Below, piece by piece: positions 51,018-58,015 of a stretch of DNA of 64,000 bases. This stretch comes from Parafrankia sp041008525 (GTDB lineage Bacteria; Actinomycetota; Actinomycetes; Frankiales; Frankiaceae): positions 25,797 through 89,796 of the forward strand of contig NZ_JBFLUG010000016.1 of assembly GCF_041008525.1 (NCBI RefSeq). Direction: 5' to 3'. The notes beneath the pieces are model-generated. The model did no database searches. It was not told the origin of the DNA and saw nothing but the letters and a program-made list of their open reading frames with translations. The position numbers and the translations under genes were made by a program. The stretch's first letter is position 1. Each line of letters begins with the position of its first letter.

Positions 51018-51806
51018 TCAGTCGGTGTCCGGCGACGCGTACTCCTCCCGCCAGGGGCCGGCCAGATGGCCACCGTCGACTGTGAAGGCCGCCCCGGTGC
51101 AGTACGAGCTGTCGTCGGAGGCCAGGAACGCCGCCAGCGCGGCGACCTCCTCCGGCCGGCCCATCCGCGGGATCGGCTGCCTTGCGACCAGCCGGTCGAG
51201 GGCCGCCCGCACCTCGGCGGCGGACTCCATCACCAGGGGTGTCGCGATCACGCCTGGATGAATCGAGTTCACCCGGATGCCAAGCGGCCCGAACTCGAGC
51301 GCCGCCGAGCGCGTCATTCCCGTCACCGCGTGTTTCGAGGCGACATAACTCGTCAGGTTCCGAACACCGACAAGTCCGTCGATGGAGGAGACGTTCACGA
51401 TCGCACCACCCCCGGCCGACATCGCGTCCGCGACTGCACGCATACCCAGGAAGACTCCATGCAGGTTCACGTCGATCACCCGGTAATGCTGGTCCAGCGG
51501 CGCCTTGTGCAAAGGACCACCCGCCCCCACACCCGCGTTGTTGACCAGAATGTCCAGACGACCGTGGCGCCGAACCGCGACCGCGACCGCGGCGGCCCAG
51601 GACTCGGCGTCAGTCACGTCCAGGCGGACCGCGGCCGCGTCCCCGCCGAGTCGCTCCGCGAAGGCGGTCACACCATCCTCGGCGATGTCGGCTGCCACGA
51701 CCAGTGCCCCCTCGTCCACGAGCCGGACCACCGTTGCCTGCCCAATACCCCGAGCCGCGCCGGTCACCAACGCCACCCTGCCGGCCAGTCGCCCCTCGTT
51801 GCTCAT
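51018..51806 (-). CDS. Short-chain dehydrogenase/reductase (third of the cluster)
   Basis: This 262-residue classical SDR has LVTGAARGIGQATVVRL, VVAADIAEDG (Asp after strand 2, NAD-type), NNAGVGAGGP, Ser in VNVSSIDGL, catalytic YVASKHAV and GAAFTVDGGHLAG at the end. The start is ATG 51806 with AGGGG upstream on the coding strand; six further codons are open upstream but lack a better ribosome site. It is transcribed toward the IclR gene, and its promoter region carries the same 28-bp element as the monooxygenase promoter, so it should belong to the same regulon. Confidence 0.9.
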   Translation of the reverse strand: MSNEGRLAGRVALVTGAARGIGQATVVRLVDEGALVVAADIAEDGVTAFAERLGGDAAAVRLDVTDAESWAAAVAVAVRRHGRLDILVNNAGVGAGGPLHKAPLDQHYRVIDVNLHGVFLGMRAVADAMSAGGGAIVNVSSIDGLVGVRNLTSYVASKHAVTGMTRSAALEFGPLGIRVNSIHPGVIATPLVMESAAEVRAALDRLVARQPIPRMGRPEEVAALAAFLASDDSSYCTGAAFTVDGGHLAGPWREEYASPDTD

Positions 51807-51898
51807 GTCAGCCCCTGTCCGCACTGGTCAACGACCTGCCCTACCAGCGCCACCCCATTGACCCACCGGCCCATACGCCTCACGACAATTCACCATAC

Positions 51899-51926
51899 CA
51901 ACCGACTCGTTTGCTATCGCGAACGA
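51899..51926. promoter_or_regulatory. Second copy of the 28-bp element, upstream of the third SDR
   Basis: CAACCGA (51899-51905), two bases, CGTTTGC (51908-51914), four bases, GCGAACGA (51919-51926): the same three blocks at the same spacing as 47078-47105. The intervening bases differ, which is typical of two sites for one protein and argues against a recent duplication. The element points the same way on the plus strand, although this gene is on the minus strand, consistent with a near-symmetric operator. Confidence 0.8.
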
Positions 51927-51929
51927 AAA

Positions 51930-51958
51930 CCTCTGTGGTGGACCAACGGCCGCAGAGG
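51930..51958 (-). terminator. Rho-independent-like terminator for the LmeA-like gene
   Basis: CCTCTGTGG (51930-51938) pairs with CCGCAGAGG (51950-51958) in a 9-bp stem with one G-T pair and an 11-base loop. Read on the minus strand the stem is followed by TTTTCGTT, as expected for intrinsic termination. It lies about 160 bases past the LmeA-like stop and so insulates the SDR promoter from it. Confidence 0.6.
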
Positions 51959-52118
51959 CTCCGCCTTCCGCCCAGAGAAACAGGCAAAGAACGCGCCCGA
52001 GTGCGCGAACCCCGGACTGCCGCTGCGATCTCGACCGGCGCCGCCGGGTCATCGGGGGTGTTCGCCGGACTTACCTTCGTGGGCGCAGGGGATAGCTTGA
52101 GCCCCGCCCGCGCGCGGG

Positions 52119-53321
52119 TCAGGTTTCGGCGCTGTCGGACGAGGGGCACTGCCGGGTCGCCGGGTCGGCCTCAGGAAGGGTGACGTTCTTGGCCGTCGCG
52201 GTCAGGGAGAGCCCGGAGGCGTCCGTGGTGGCCTCGACGACGGTGAGGTCGAACGGCAGGTCGCCGACGGGGATGGGGATCGAGGGTAGCAACGCGCCCA
52301 CGCCGCCGGGCACGGGGACGTCGAAGTCGAGCGCCCCGCGGAGCGAGACCTCGGAGGGGATCAGGGTGACCTCGTTGTCACGTATCTCGAAGGTGGTGAC
52401 GCCACCGATCTCCTGTGCGCCGAGCAGTGGTATGTCGGCCCTTCCGGAGACCTCGACCTCCTTCCCACCGTCCACCGGGTTGATCTGGATCCTGCCGGGC
52501 TGGTCGGCCAGGAACGTGTTCACGTCGTCGTAGTCGAGACGAACCGTCGCCTCGACGTCATCGACCGTTATCTCACCAACACCGCCGGTAACAATCTTCC
52601 AGATGGGAAGATGTAGCCCTTTGAGGTGCGCCTCGACCGAGGAGACCCGGGGCCCCGGTGTCGAAATTCCCTGAACGGTGAGACCAATGTGCTTGAAGGT
52701 GCCGAACGCGATCTGAGTGAGGAACGGAAATCCACCGATACTGACATCGCTCACGGTCGGCGGAACGGCGTCGCAGGCGAGGCTCTCGGTCAGGCTTGCT
52801 TCGATCTGCGGGGCCATCTGGCTCTCGGCGGCCAGGACCGCGAAGCGGTCACCCGCCATGCTCACCATGAGCAGAACGACCGCGCCGATCACGAGGGTCC
52901 GCCGGCGGCGCCACCACCGGCGGCGTTTCGGAGGGACCGGTCCGTCGCCGGGAGTGCCGGGAGTGCCGGGCGGGCGGTGACCGTCCGGACCCGCAACAGC
53001 GGGATCATCCGCGGCGGCGGCCGCCGCAGCGGCGGGACTGGCCTGGCGGAACGCCGAAGGGGCGAGCGGCGTGATCGGCATGGTCTCCGGCACGCGCTTC
53101 CGTGGGGAGCGGACCGGATGTCCTGGGCGGAAGGCGTCGGCGGGTGGTGGCGGACCGGTGGGGCCCTGCGAGGCCTGGGCAGGCGAGGGTCGCCGCCCGG
53201 ACAGGCCCCGCAGGTCGTCGTCGGTCGGCTGGTCGACGGCCGCGCCGGCTCCTGTCTCCGCGACGCTGCCGAGTGCGGCGTCCGCGGTCTCGTGCCCGTC
53301 ACCCTCGGGTCTGGGGCTCAC
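52119..53321 (-). CDS. LmeA-like (DUF2993) envelope lipid-binding protein
   Basis: This protein of about 400 residues has an N-terminal cytoplasmic Pro/Ala-rich disordered region (residues about 1-130), a basic patch (KRRRWWRRRRT), one transmembrane helix (LVIGAVVLLMVSMAG) and a DUF2993 domain outside (ESLACDAVPPTVSDVSIGGFPFLTQIAFGTFKHI... to the end). In mycobacteria LmeA binds phosphoinositides and helps mannan elongation. I chose GTG 53321 because AAGGGAAG lies just upstream on the coding strand; the frame is open 63 codons farther but with no family character. It diverges from the second MMPL gene, which suggests a shared envelope-lipid theme. Confidence 0.85.
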   Translation of the reverse strand: MSPRPEGDGHETADAALGSVAETGAGAAVDQPTDDDLRGLSGRRPSPAQASQGPTGPPPPADAFRPGHPVRSPRKRVPETMPITPLAPSAFRQASPAAAAAAAADDPAVAGPDGHRPPGTPGTPGDGPVPPKRRRWWRRRRTLVIGAVVLLMVSMAGDRFAVLAAESQMAPQIEASLTESLACDAVPPTVSDVSIGGFPFLTQIAFGTFKHIGLTVQGISTPGPRVSSVEAHLKGLHLPIWKIVTGGVGEITVDDVEATVRLDYDDVNTFLADQPGRIQINPVDGGKEVEVSGRADIPLLGAQEIGGVTTFEIRDNEVTLIPSEVSLRGALDFDVPVPGGVGALLPSIPIPVGDLPFDLTVVEATTDASGLSLTATAKNVTLPEADPATRQCPSSDSAET

Positions 53322-53694
53322 CGAACTTCCCTTCGTCTCGAGCCTCGCTGGGCTCTCCCACGGCCTTCGTCGGCGCGCGGGGTGGGCGGGCACGGGTCGA
53401 CCTCGCCAGGCGGCGCCCGGCGAGGCACCGGCTCGGCACCTGGCCGCCGACCGGCCCTGAGCCACTGTGCGCGGGAACGGCCCGCTTCCGCGTCGGCCGG
53501 AGGCAGTCACTTCCGACTACTGCGAGCTCAGTACACCCATCGCCGCCTACTGCCTCGAGCGCGGCTCCACGGGCCGGCTGCTTCTCGTGTACTGCGTTTT
53601 TCGTAGCCAGAAGGTCCCACCGGGAGACGACGACGAGACGCCTCGGATCCGCCATTCTTCTCGGGTACCCGAAAAGATGTGGAGACCCACCACC
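53322..53694. other. Divergent promoter region of the LmeA-like and second MMPL genes
   Basis: No gene is supported. It holds the inverted repeat at 53518-53533 and a GTACTGCG octamer at 53589-53596, which shares 12 bases (CGTGTACTGCGT) with the region upstream of the Ser/Thr kinase. Past 53600 it is less G+C-rich, consistent with promoter DNA. GGAG at 53681-53684 is the Shine-Dalgarno sequence for the MMPL. Confidence 0.55.
53518..53533. promoter_or_regulatory. TACTG-N6-CAGTA inverted repeat before the second MMPL
   Basis: TACTG (53518-53522) and CAGTA (53529-53533) are exact inverted repeats with a 6-base centre. The same structure with 14 of 16 bases identical lies at 61045-61060 before the P450. 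It is 162 bases upstream of the MMPL start. A TetR-type dimer would fit such a site; the regulator is not identified. Confidence 0.65.
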
Positions 53695-55950
53695 GTGGCG
53701 AATTTTCTTTATCGTCTGGGCCGCTTTTCCTTCCAGCGGCGCCGCTATGTTCTCCTGCTCTGGGTGGGGGTGCTGGCCGCTGTCGGTTTCGGCGCGTCCA
53801 GGGCTCCCGCCGCTCCGGACGACGCGTTCTCTATACCGGGTACCGAATCCCAACGTGCGTTCGACCTGCTGGATCAACGCTTTCCGGGCACCGGGGCGGA
53901 GGGGGCGGTCGCCCGTATCGTCCTGGTCGCCCCACCGGGGCAGACCCTGACCACGCCCGAGAACCGCGCAGCGGTCGAGAAGGTCGTCACCGAGGCAACC
54001 GCCAGCCCGCAGGTCGCCAGCGTCGCCAGCCCCTTCCAGGACGGGGCGGTCAGCGAGGACGCGGCGACTGCGTACGCAATGGTGTCCTATACGGCGGCCA
54101 GTGACGATCTCACCGACGCCACCAAGGCCAGCCTGCAAGACGCGGTTGCGGAGGGGCAAGCCGCGGGCCTGACGGTCGAGCTCGGCGGAGACGCGTTGAC
54201 GACCCGACCCGGGGCAGGGGGAGCGACCGAGATTGTCGGGATCGCGGTCGCCGCGCTCGTGCTGCTGGTGACCTTCGGTTCCTTGGCCGCGGCCGGCCTG
54301 CCTTTGCTGACGGCCATCGTCAGTGTCAGTGTCGGCATCGTCTCGATCATGGCTCTGGCCAGCACCCTCGGTCTGTCCTCGACCACCAGCACGCTCGCGA
54401 TGATGCTCGGCCTCGCCGTCGGTATCGACTACGCCGTGTTCATCGTCTCCCGCTACCGCGAGGAACGCGCCCGAGGAAGGGCGCCCGACGAGGCCGCGGC
54501 GATCGCGACCGGCACCGCCGGGTCATCGGTGGTGTTCGCCGGGCTCACCGTCGTGATCGCCCTGGCCGGGCTGTTCATCGTCGGAGTTCCGACGCTGACC
54601 AAGATGGGCCTGGCCGCCGCCGGCACGGTGAGCATCGCCGTCCTGGTCGCGTTGACCCTGGTCCCGGCGCTGCTCGGCTTCTTCCAGCGCGCCGTCCTGC
54701 CGCGTTCCACCCGCACGGGGCGCGCGCAGCTCTCGCGCCGCGGGCCGAACCTGGGCACCCGCTGGGCACGGCTCGTCCTACGCCGCCCCGTGCCCGTCCT
54801 TGTCCTGTCCACACTCGCCCTGGGCGCGATCGCACTGCCGGTCCTGGACCTACGTCTGGGCACCGCCGGTGACGAGGCGAAACCCACCTCCACCACTGAA
54901 CGCCGCGCCTACGACGACCTCGCCCACGGCTTCGGGCCGGGTTTCAACGGCCCGCTGACCATCGTGGTCGACGCGGCAAACTCCACCGACCCGCAGGCGG
55001 CGGTCACGCGGACCGTCCAGAAGATCGGCGCCACCCCGGGGATCGTCTCCGTCTCGGCCGCCCGGTTCAACGGAGCGGCTGACACCGCGGTGTTCACCGC
55101 TGTGCCGGCCACCGGCCCGAGCGAGGCCGCGACCAAGGACCTCGTCCACACGATCCGCGCCGAACGCGCCGCCATCACCTCTGCCACCGGCGCGTCCTTC
55201 CAGGTCACCGGCTCCACCGCGGTCAACATCGACATGGCCCAGAAGGTGCAGGACGCGCTCGTCCCCTACCTCGCGATCGTGGTGGGCCTGGCGTTCCTGC
55301 TCCTGCTCGTGTTGTTCCGCTCAGTCCTCGTCCCCCTCAAGGCCGCCTTCGGCTTCCTGCTCTCGGTTCTCGCCGCCCTCGGAGCGGTGGTCGCGGTCTT
55401 CCAGTGGGGATGGTTGGCGGGCCTCATCGGCCTGGAACAGACCGGGCCGATCATGAGCATGATGCCGATCTTCATGGTGGGCATCGTCTTCGGTCTCGCC
55501 ATGGACTACGAGGTCTTCCTCGTCGCCCGCATGCGGGAGGCGCACGTCCACGGCGAGAGCGCCAGAGACGCGATCGTCTCCGGCTTCGGGCACAGCGCCC
55601 GTGTCGTGGCCGCCGCCGCACTGATCATGATAGCGGTCTTCTCCGGCTTCATCGGCGCCAGCGAACCCATGATCAAAATGATCGGGTTCGGCCTGGCCAC
55701 CGCGGTCCTCCTCGACGCGTTCGTCGTCCGCATGGCCCTCGTCCCCGCCGTCCTCGCCCTGCTCGGCGACCGGGCCTGGTGGATCCCCCGTTCCCTCGAC
55801 AGGGTGCTGCCCACCATCGACGTCGAAGGCGAGGCGCTGGGCCGGCCGCGCTCGCCGGAGCCTGTCGCGAAGGTCAGGGGCCCCGCCGGTGAGGGCACCA
55901 CCTCGACGCAGGCCACAGCCGCCTCCCTGGAGCCGACATCCACTCGATGA
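53695..55950 (+). CDS. MMPL/RND-type membrane exporter (second of two paralogues)
   Basis: This 751-residue paralogue of the exporter at 12057 is nearly collinear throughout. Both proton-relay Asp-Tyr pairs are present (GIDYAVFIVSRYREE and AMDYEVFLVARMREAH), and both copies start with the same FLxRLGRxSFxRRR pattern. I chose GTG 53695 by alignment with that paralogue and because GGAG lies 10 bases upstream; the frame is open farther upstream but without homology. The Asn-rich linker insertion of the first copy is missing. It is followed directly by a kinase/regulator pair, first gene overlapping by ATGA. The lipid or compound it exports is unknown. Confidence 0.92.
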   Translation: MANFLYRLGRFSFQRRRYVLLLWVGVLAAVGFGASRAPAAPDDAFSIPGTESQRAFDLLDQRFPGTGAEGAVARIVLVAPPGQTLTTPENRAAVEKVVTEATASPQVASVASPFQDGAVSEDAATAYAMVSYTAASDDLTDATKASLQDAVAEGQAAGLTVELGGDALTTRPGAGGATEIVGIAVAALVLLVTFGSLAAAGLPLLTAIVSVSVGIVSIMALASTLGLSSTTSTLAMMLGLAVGIDYAVFIVSRYREERARGRAPDEAAAIATGTAGSSVVFAGLTVVIALAGLFIVGVPTLTKMGLAAAGTVSIAVLVALTLVPALLGFFQRAVLPRSTRTGRAQLSRRGPNLGTRWARLVLRRPVPVLVLSTLALGAIALPVLDLRLGTAGDEAKPTSTTERRAYDDLAHGFGPGFNGPLTIVVDAANSTDPQAAVTRTVQKIGATPGIVSVSAARFNGAADTAVFTAVPATGPSEAATKDLVHTIRAERAAITSATGASFQVTGSTAVNIDMAQKVQDALVPYLAIVVGLAFLLLLVLFRSVLVPLKAAFGFLLSVLAALGAVVAVFQWGWLAGLIGLEQTGPIMSMMPIFMVGIVFGLAMDYEVFLVARMREAHVHGESARDAIVSGFGHSARVVAAAALIMIAVFSGFIGASEPMIKMIGFGLATAVLLDAFVVRMALVPAVLALLGDRAWWIPRSLDRVLPTIDVEGEALGRPRSPEPVAKVRGPAGEGTTSTQATAASLEPTSTR

Positions 55951-57338
55951 ACACAGCCCATCTCAGGGACGCGCGACGGCATGTCTCTCGGCTGGCTGTG
56001 ACCCCGTACGGTGAGCGGCACGGTCATGGCACCCGACAGGAACCCGCGATGACGATGTCCAGCTGGTGGCAACAGATCCAGAATCACCCGCGGCTACGCA
56101 CCGTGGTGATCGCAGGTGCGGCGTTCGTGGCCTCCGGCCCCGCCAGCAGACTGACCCCACCTGTCAGCGTCCGCGCCGAGGAGTGGTGGCCCGCGGTCCT
56201 TCTCGCGGCCGTCGCCTGCACCGCCCTGCTCTGGCATGAACGCCGTCCCCGGACCACAGCCGCGGTGGCCGTGGTCTGCACCGTGGCGCTGACGGCGCTG
56301 GGCTATCTGCTCACGGCTCTGTTGCTGGCTCCCCTGATGGCCGCGCTCTACTGGCTCGCCGCGCACACCGATCGCAAAACCACCCTGCCCTTCGTCCTGT
56401 CCGCCTGTGCCCTGGTGGTGGGCACGGCGCTGATCGTGGACCCGCCCAGCTATCCCTGGCCGCTCAAGACCGTCGGCCCGGTCGCCTGGATACTGATGCC
56501 CGCCTCGCTCGGCGGCGCACGCCGGATCAAACAGGACTACCTCGACGCCGTCAGATCCCGCGCGGAGTACGCCGAGCGCACCCGCGAGGCCGAGGCCCGC
56601 CGCCAAGTGGCGGACGAACGCACGCGGATCGCCCGTGAACTGCACGACGTCGTCGCCCATCACCTCACCCTGGCCCACGCTCAGGCGGGCACCGCGGCGC
56701 ACCTCGTCCAGACCCGACCTGATCAGGCGCAGCAGATCCTCACCAGTCTCACCGCCACCACGTCCTCCGCCCTGCGCGACCTCAAGGCCACCGTCGGCCT
56801 CCTCCGAGGAGGCGACGACCCGGCCGCGCCGCTGGAACCCACCCCGTCGCTCACCCGGCTCCCCGAGCTCGCCCGCACCTTCGCCTCCGCCGGGCTCACC
56901 GTCACCATCAACACTCGGGGCGAACGACCCCCGCTCTCCCCCAGCGTGGATCTCACGGCCTACCGGATCGCGCAGGAGGCGCTCACCAACGTCGCGAAGC
57001 ACACCACCACCACCAGCGCACAGGTCGACATCACCTATTCGCCCAGCAGTCTGACCATGATGATCATCAATGGTGACGACGGCGCTGATCGTGGCCGCCG
57101 CTCCGGCGTCGCCGATGAGCCCACTGCCGGAGGTGGCACTGCCGACGGGGGCGACCAGCCCGCCGCGGCGACATCCACCTCGCCCGCGAACAGCGGGTTC
57201 GGTCTGATCAGCATGCGCGAACGGGCGCTCTCCGTCGGCGGGCACCTCGAGGCCGGCAGCCACCCCGAAGTCGGCTTCCATGTCACCGCGGTACTGCCCC
57301 TGCATCCGGGAAACCCCAAGACAGATCGGACACGATGA
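55947..57338 (+). CDS. Two-component sensor histidine kinase (HisKA_3 type), MMPL-linked
   Basis: This 463-residue kinase has about four to five N-terminal membrane helices (residues about 52-190), then the phosphotransfer helix with acceptor His in RELHDVVAHHL (H233) and a GHKL ATPase domain (ALTNVAKHT, GFGLISMRERA). Between the N and G boxes there is a low-complexity Gly/Ala/Asp insertion (GDDGADRGRRSGVADEPTAGG...). The ATG at 55947 overlaps the MMPL stop; an ATG at 56049 with AGGAA upstream is an alternative that keeps all domains. Its stop overlaps the regulator start. The topology resembles the kinase next to the first MMPL. Confidence 0.9.
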   Translation: MNTAHLRDARRHVSRLAVTPYGERHGHGTRQEPAMTMSSWWQQIQNHPRLRTVVIAGAAFVASGPASRLTPPVSVRAEEWWPAVLLAAVACTALLWHERRPRTTAAVAVVCTVALTALGYLLTALLLAPLMAALYWLAAHTDRKTTLPFVLSACALVVGTALIVDPPSYPWPLKTVGPVAWILMPASLGGARRIKQDYLDAVRSRAEYAERTREAEARRQVADERTRIARELHDVVAHHLTLAHAQAGTAAHLVQTRPDQAQQILTSLTATTSSALRDLKATVGLLRGGDDPAAPLEPTPSLTRLPELARTFASAGLTVTINTRGERPPLSPSVDLTAYRIAQEALTNVAKHTTTTSAQVDITYSPSSLTMMIINGDDGADRGRRSGVADEPTAGGGTADGGDQPAAATSTSPANSGFGLISMRERALSVGGHLEAGSHPEVGFHVTAVLPLHPGNPKTDRTR

Positions 57339-58015
57339 CCATCCGTGTGCTGCTCGCCGACGACCAGACCCTCCTGCGAGCGACCTTCCGGATCCTGATC
57401 GACTCGTGCGACGACATGACAGTGGTCGCCGAGGCCGCCGACGGACACGAAGCCGTCGCCGCGACCCGCGAACACCGACCGGACGTCGTGGTCATGGACA
57501 TCCGCATGCCCGGCACGGACGGCCTCGCGGCCACCGCGGCCATCTGCGGTGACAGGGAACTCGCCACGACCCGTGTCCTCATCCTCACCACCTTCGAGAT
57601 CGACGAGTACGTCGCCCAGGCACTCCGCGTCGGAGCGAGTGGCTTCCTCGGCAAGGACGTCGAAGCCGACGGGCTCCTCACCGCGATCCGCACCGTCGCG
57701 AGCGGCGAGGCGCTTCTCTCGCCGACAGCCACCCGCGCACTCATCACCCGGTTCCTCGCCACCCCCGAACCCACGGCCGCCCCGACGACGACCCCCGCGG
57801 CCCTCGACACCCTCACCATCCGTGAACGCGAGGTCATGACGCTGGTCGCCGAAGGATTCTCGAACCAGGACATCGCGAGCAAGCTCGTGATCAGCCCACT
57901 GACCGCCCGCACCCACGTCCACCGCGCCATGAACAAGCTCGATGCCCGCGACCGGGCACAGCTCGTCGTCATCGCCTACCAGTCCGGCCTGCTACCTGCC
58001 CGCCCACCAGCCTGA
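57335..58015 (+). CDS. LuxR/NarL-type response regulator, MMPL-linked
   Basis: This 226-residue regulator has a receiver with the acidic pair D9/D10 (VLLADDQTLL), phospho-acceptor D55 (VVVMDIRMPG), the Thr in ILTTF and Lys in FLGKDVEADG, then a LuxR helix-turn-helix (LTIREREVMTLVAEGFSNQDIA...RTHVHRAMNKL). It starts in a 4-base ATGA overlap with the kinase. Its last 40 bases overlap the end of the convergent FHA-ABC gene. It is the likely regulator of the MMPL operon it belongs to. Confidence 0.93.
   Translation: MTIRVLLADDQTLLRATFRILIDSCDDMTVVAEAADGHEAVAATREHRPDVVVMDIRMPGTDGLAATAAICGDRELATTRVLILTTFEIDEYVAQALRVGASGFLGKDVEADGLLTAIRTVASGEALLSPTATRALITRFLATPEPTAAPTTTPAALDTLTIREREVMTLVAEGFSNQDIASKLVISPLTARTHVHRAMNKLDARDRAQLVVIAYQSGLLPARPPA

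Larger units (their letters stand above)
51807..52118. other. Intergenic region holding a shared operator and a hairpin
   Basis: No gene is supported. It contains the second copy of the 28-bp element (51899-51926), located about 93 bases upstream of the SDR start, and a hairpin (51930-51958) oriented to end the LmeA-like transcript. The rest, toward 52118, is G+C-rich sequence with no pattern I could name. Confidence 0.6.
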
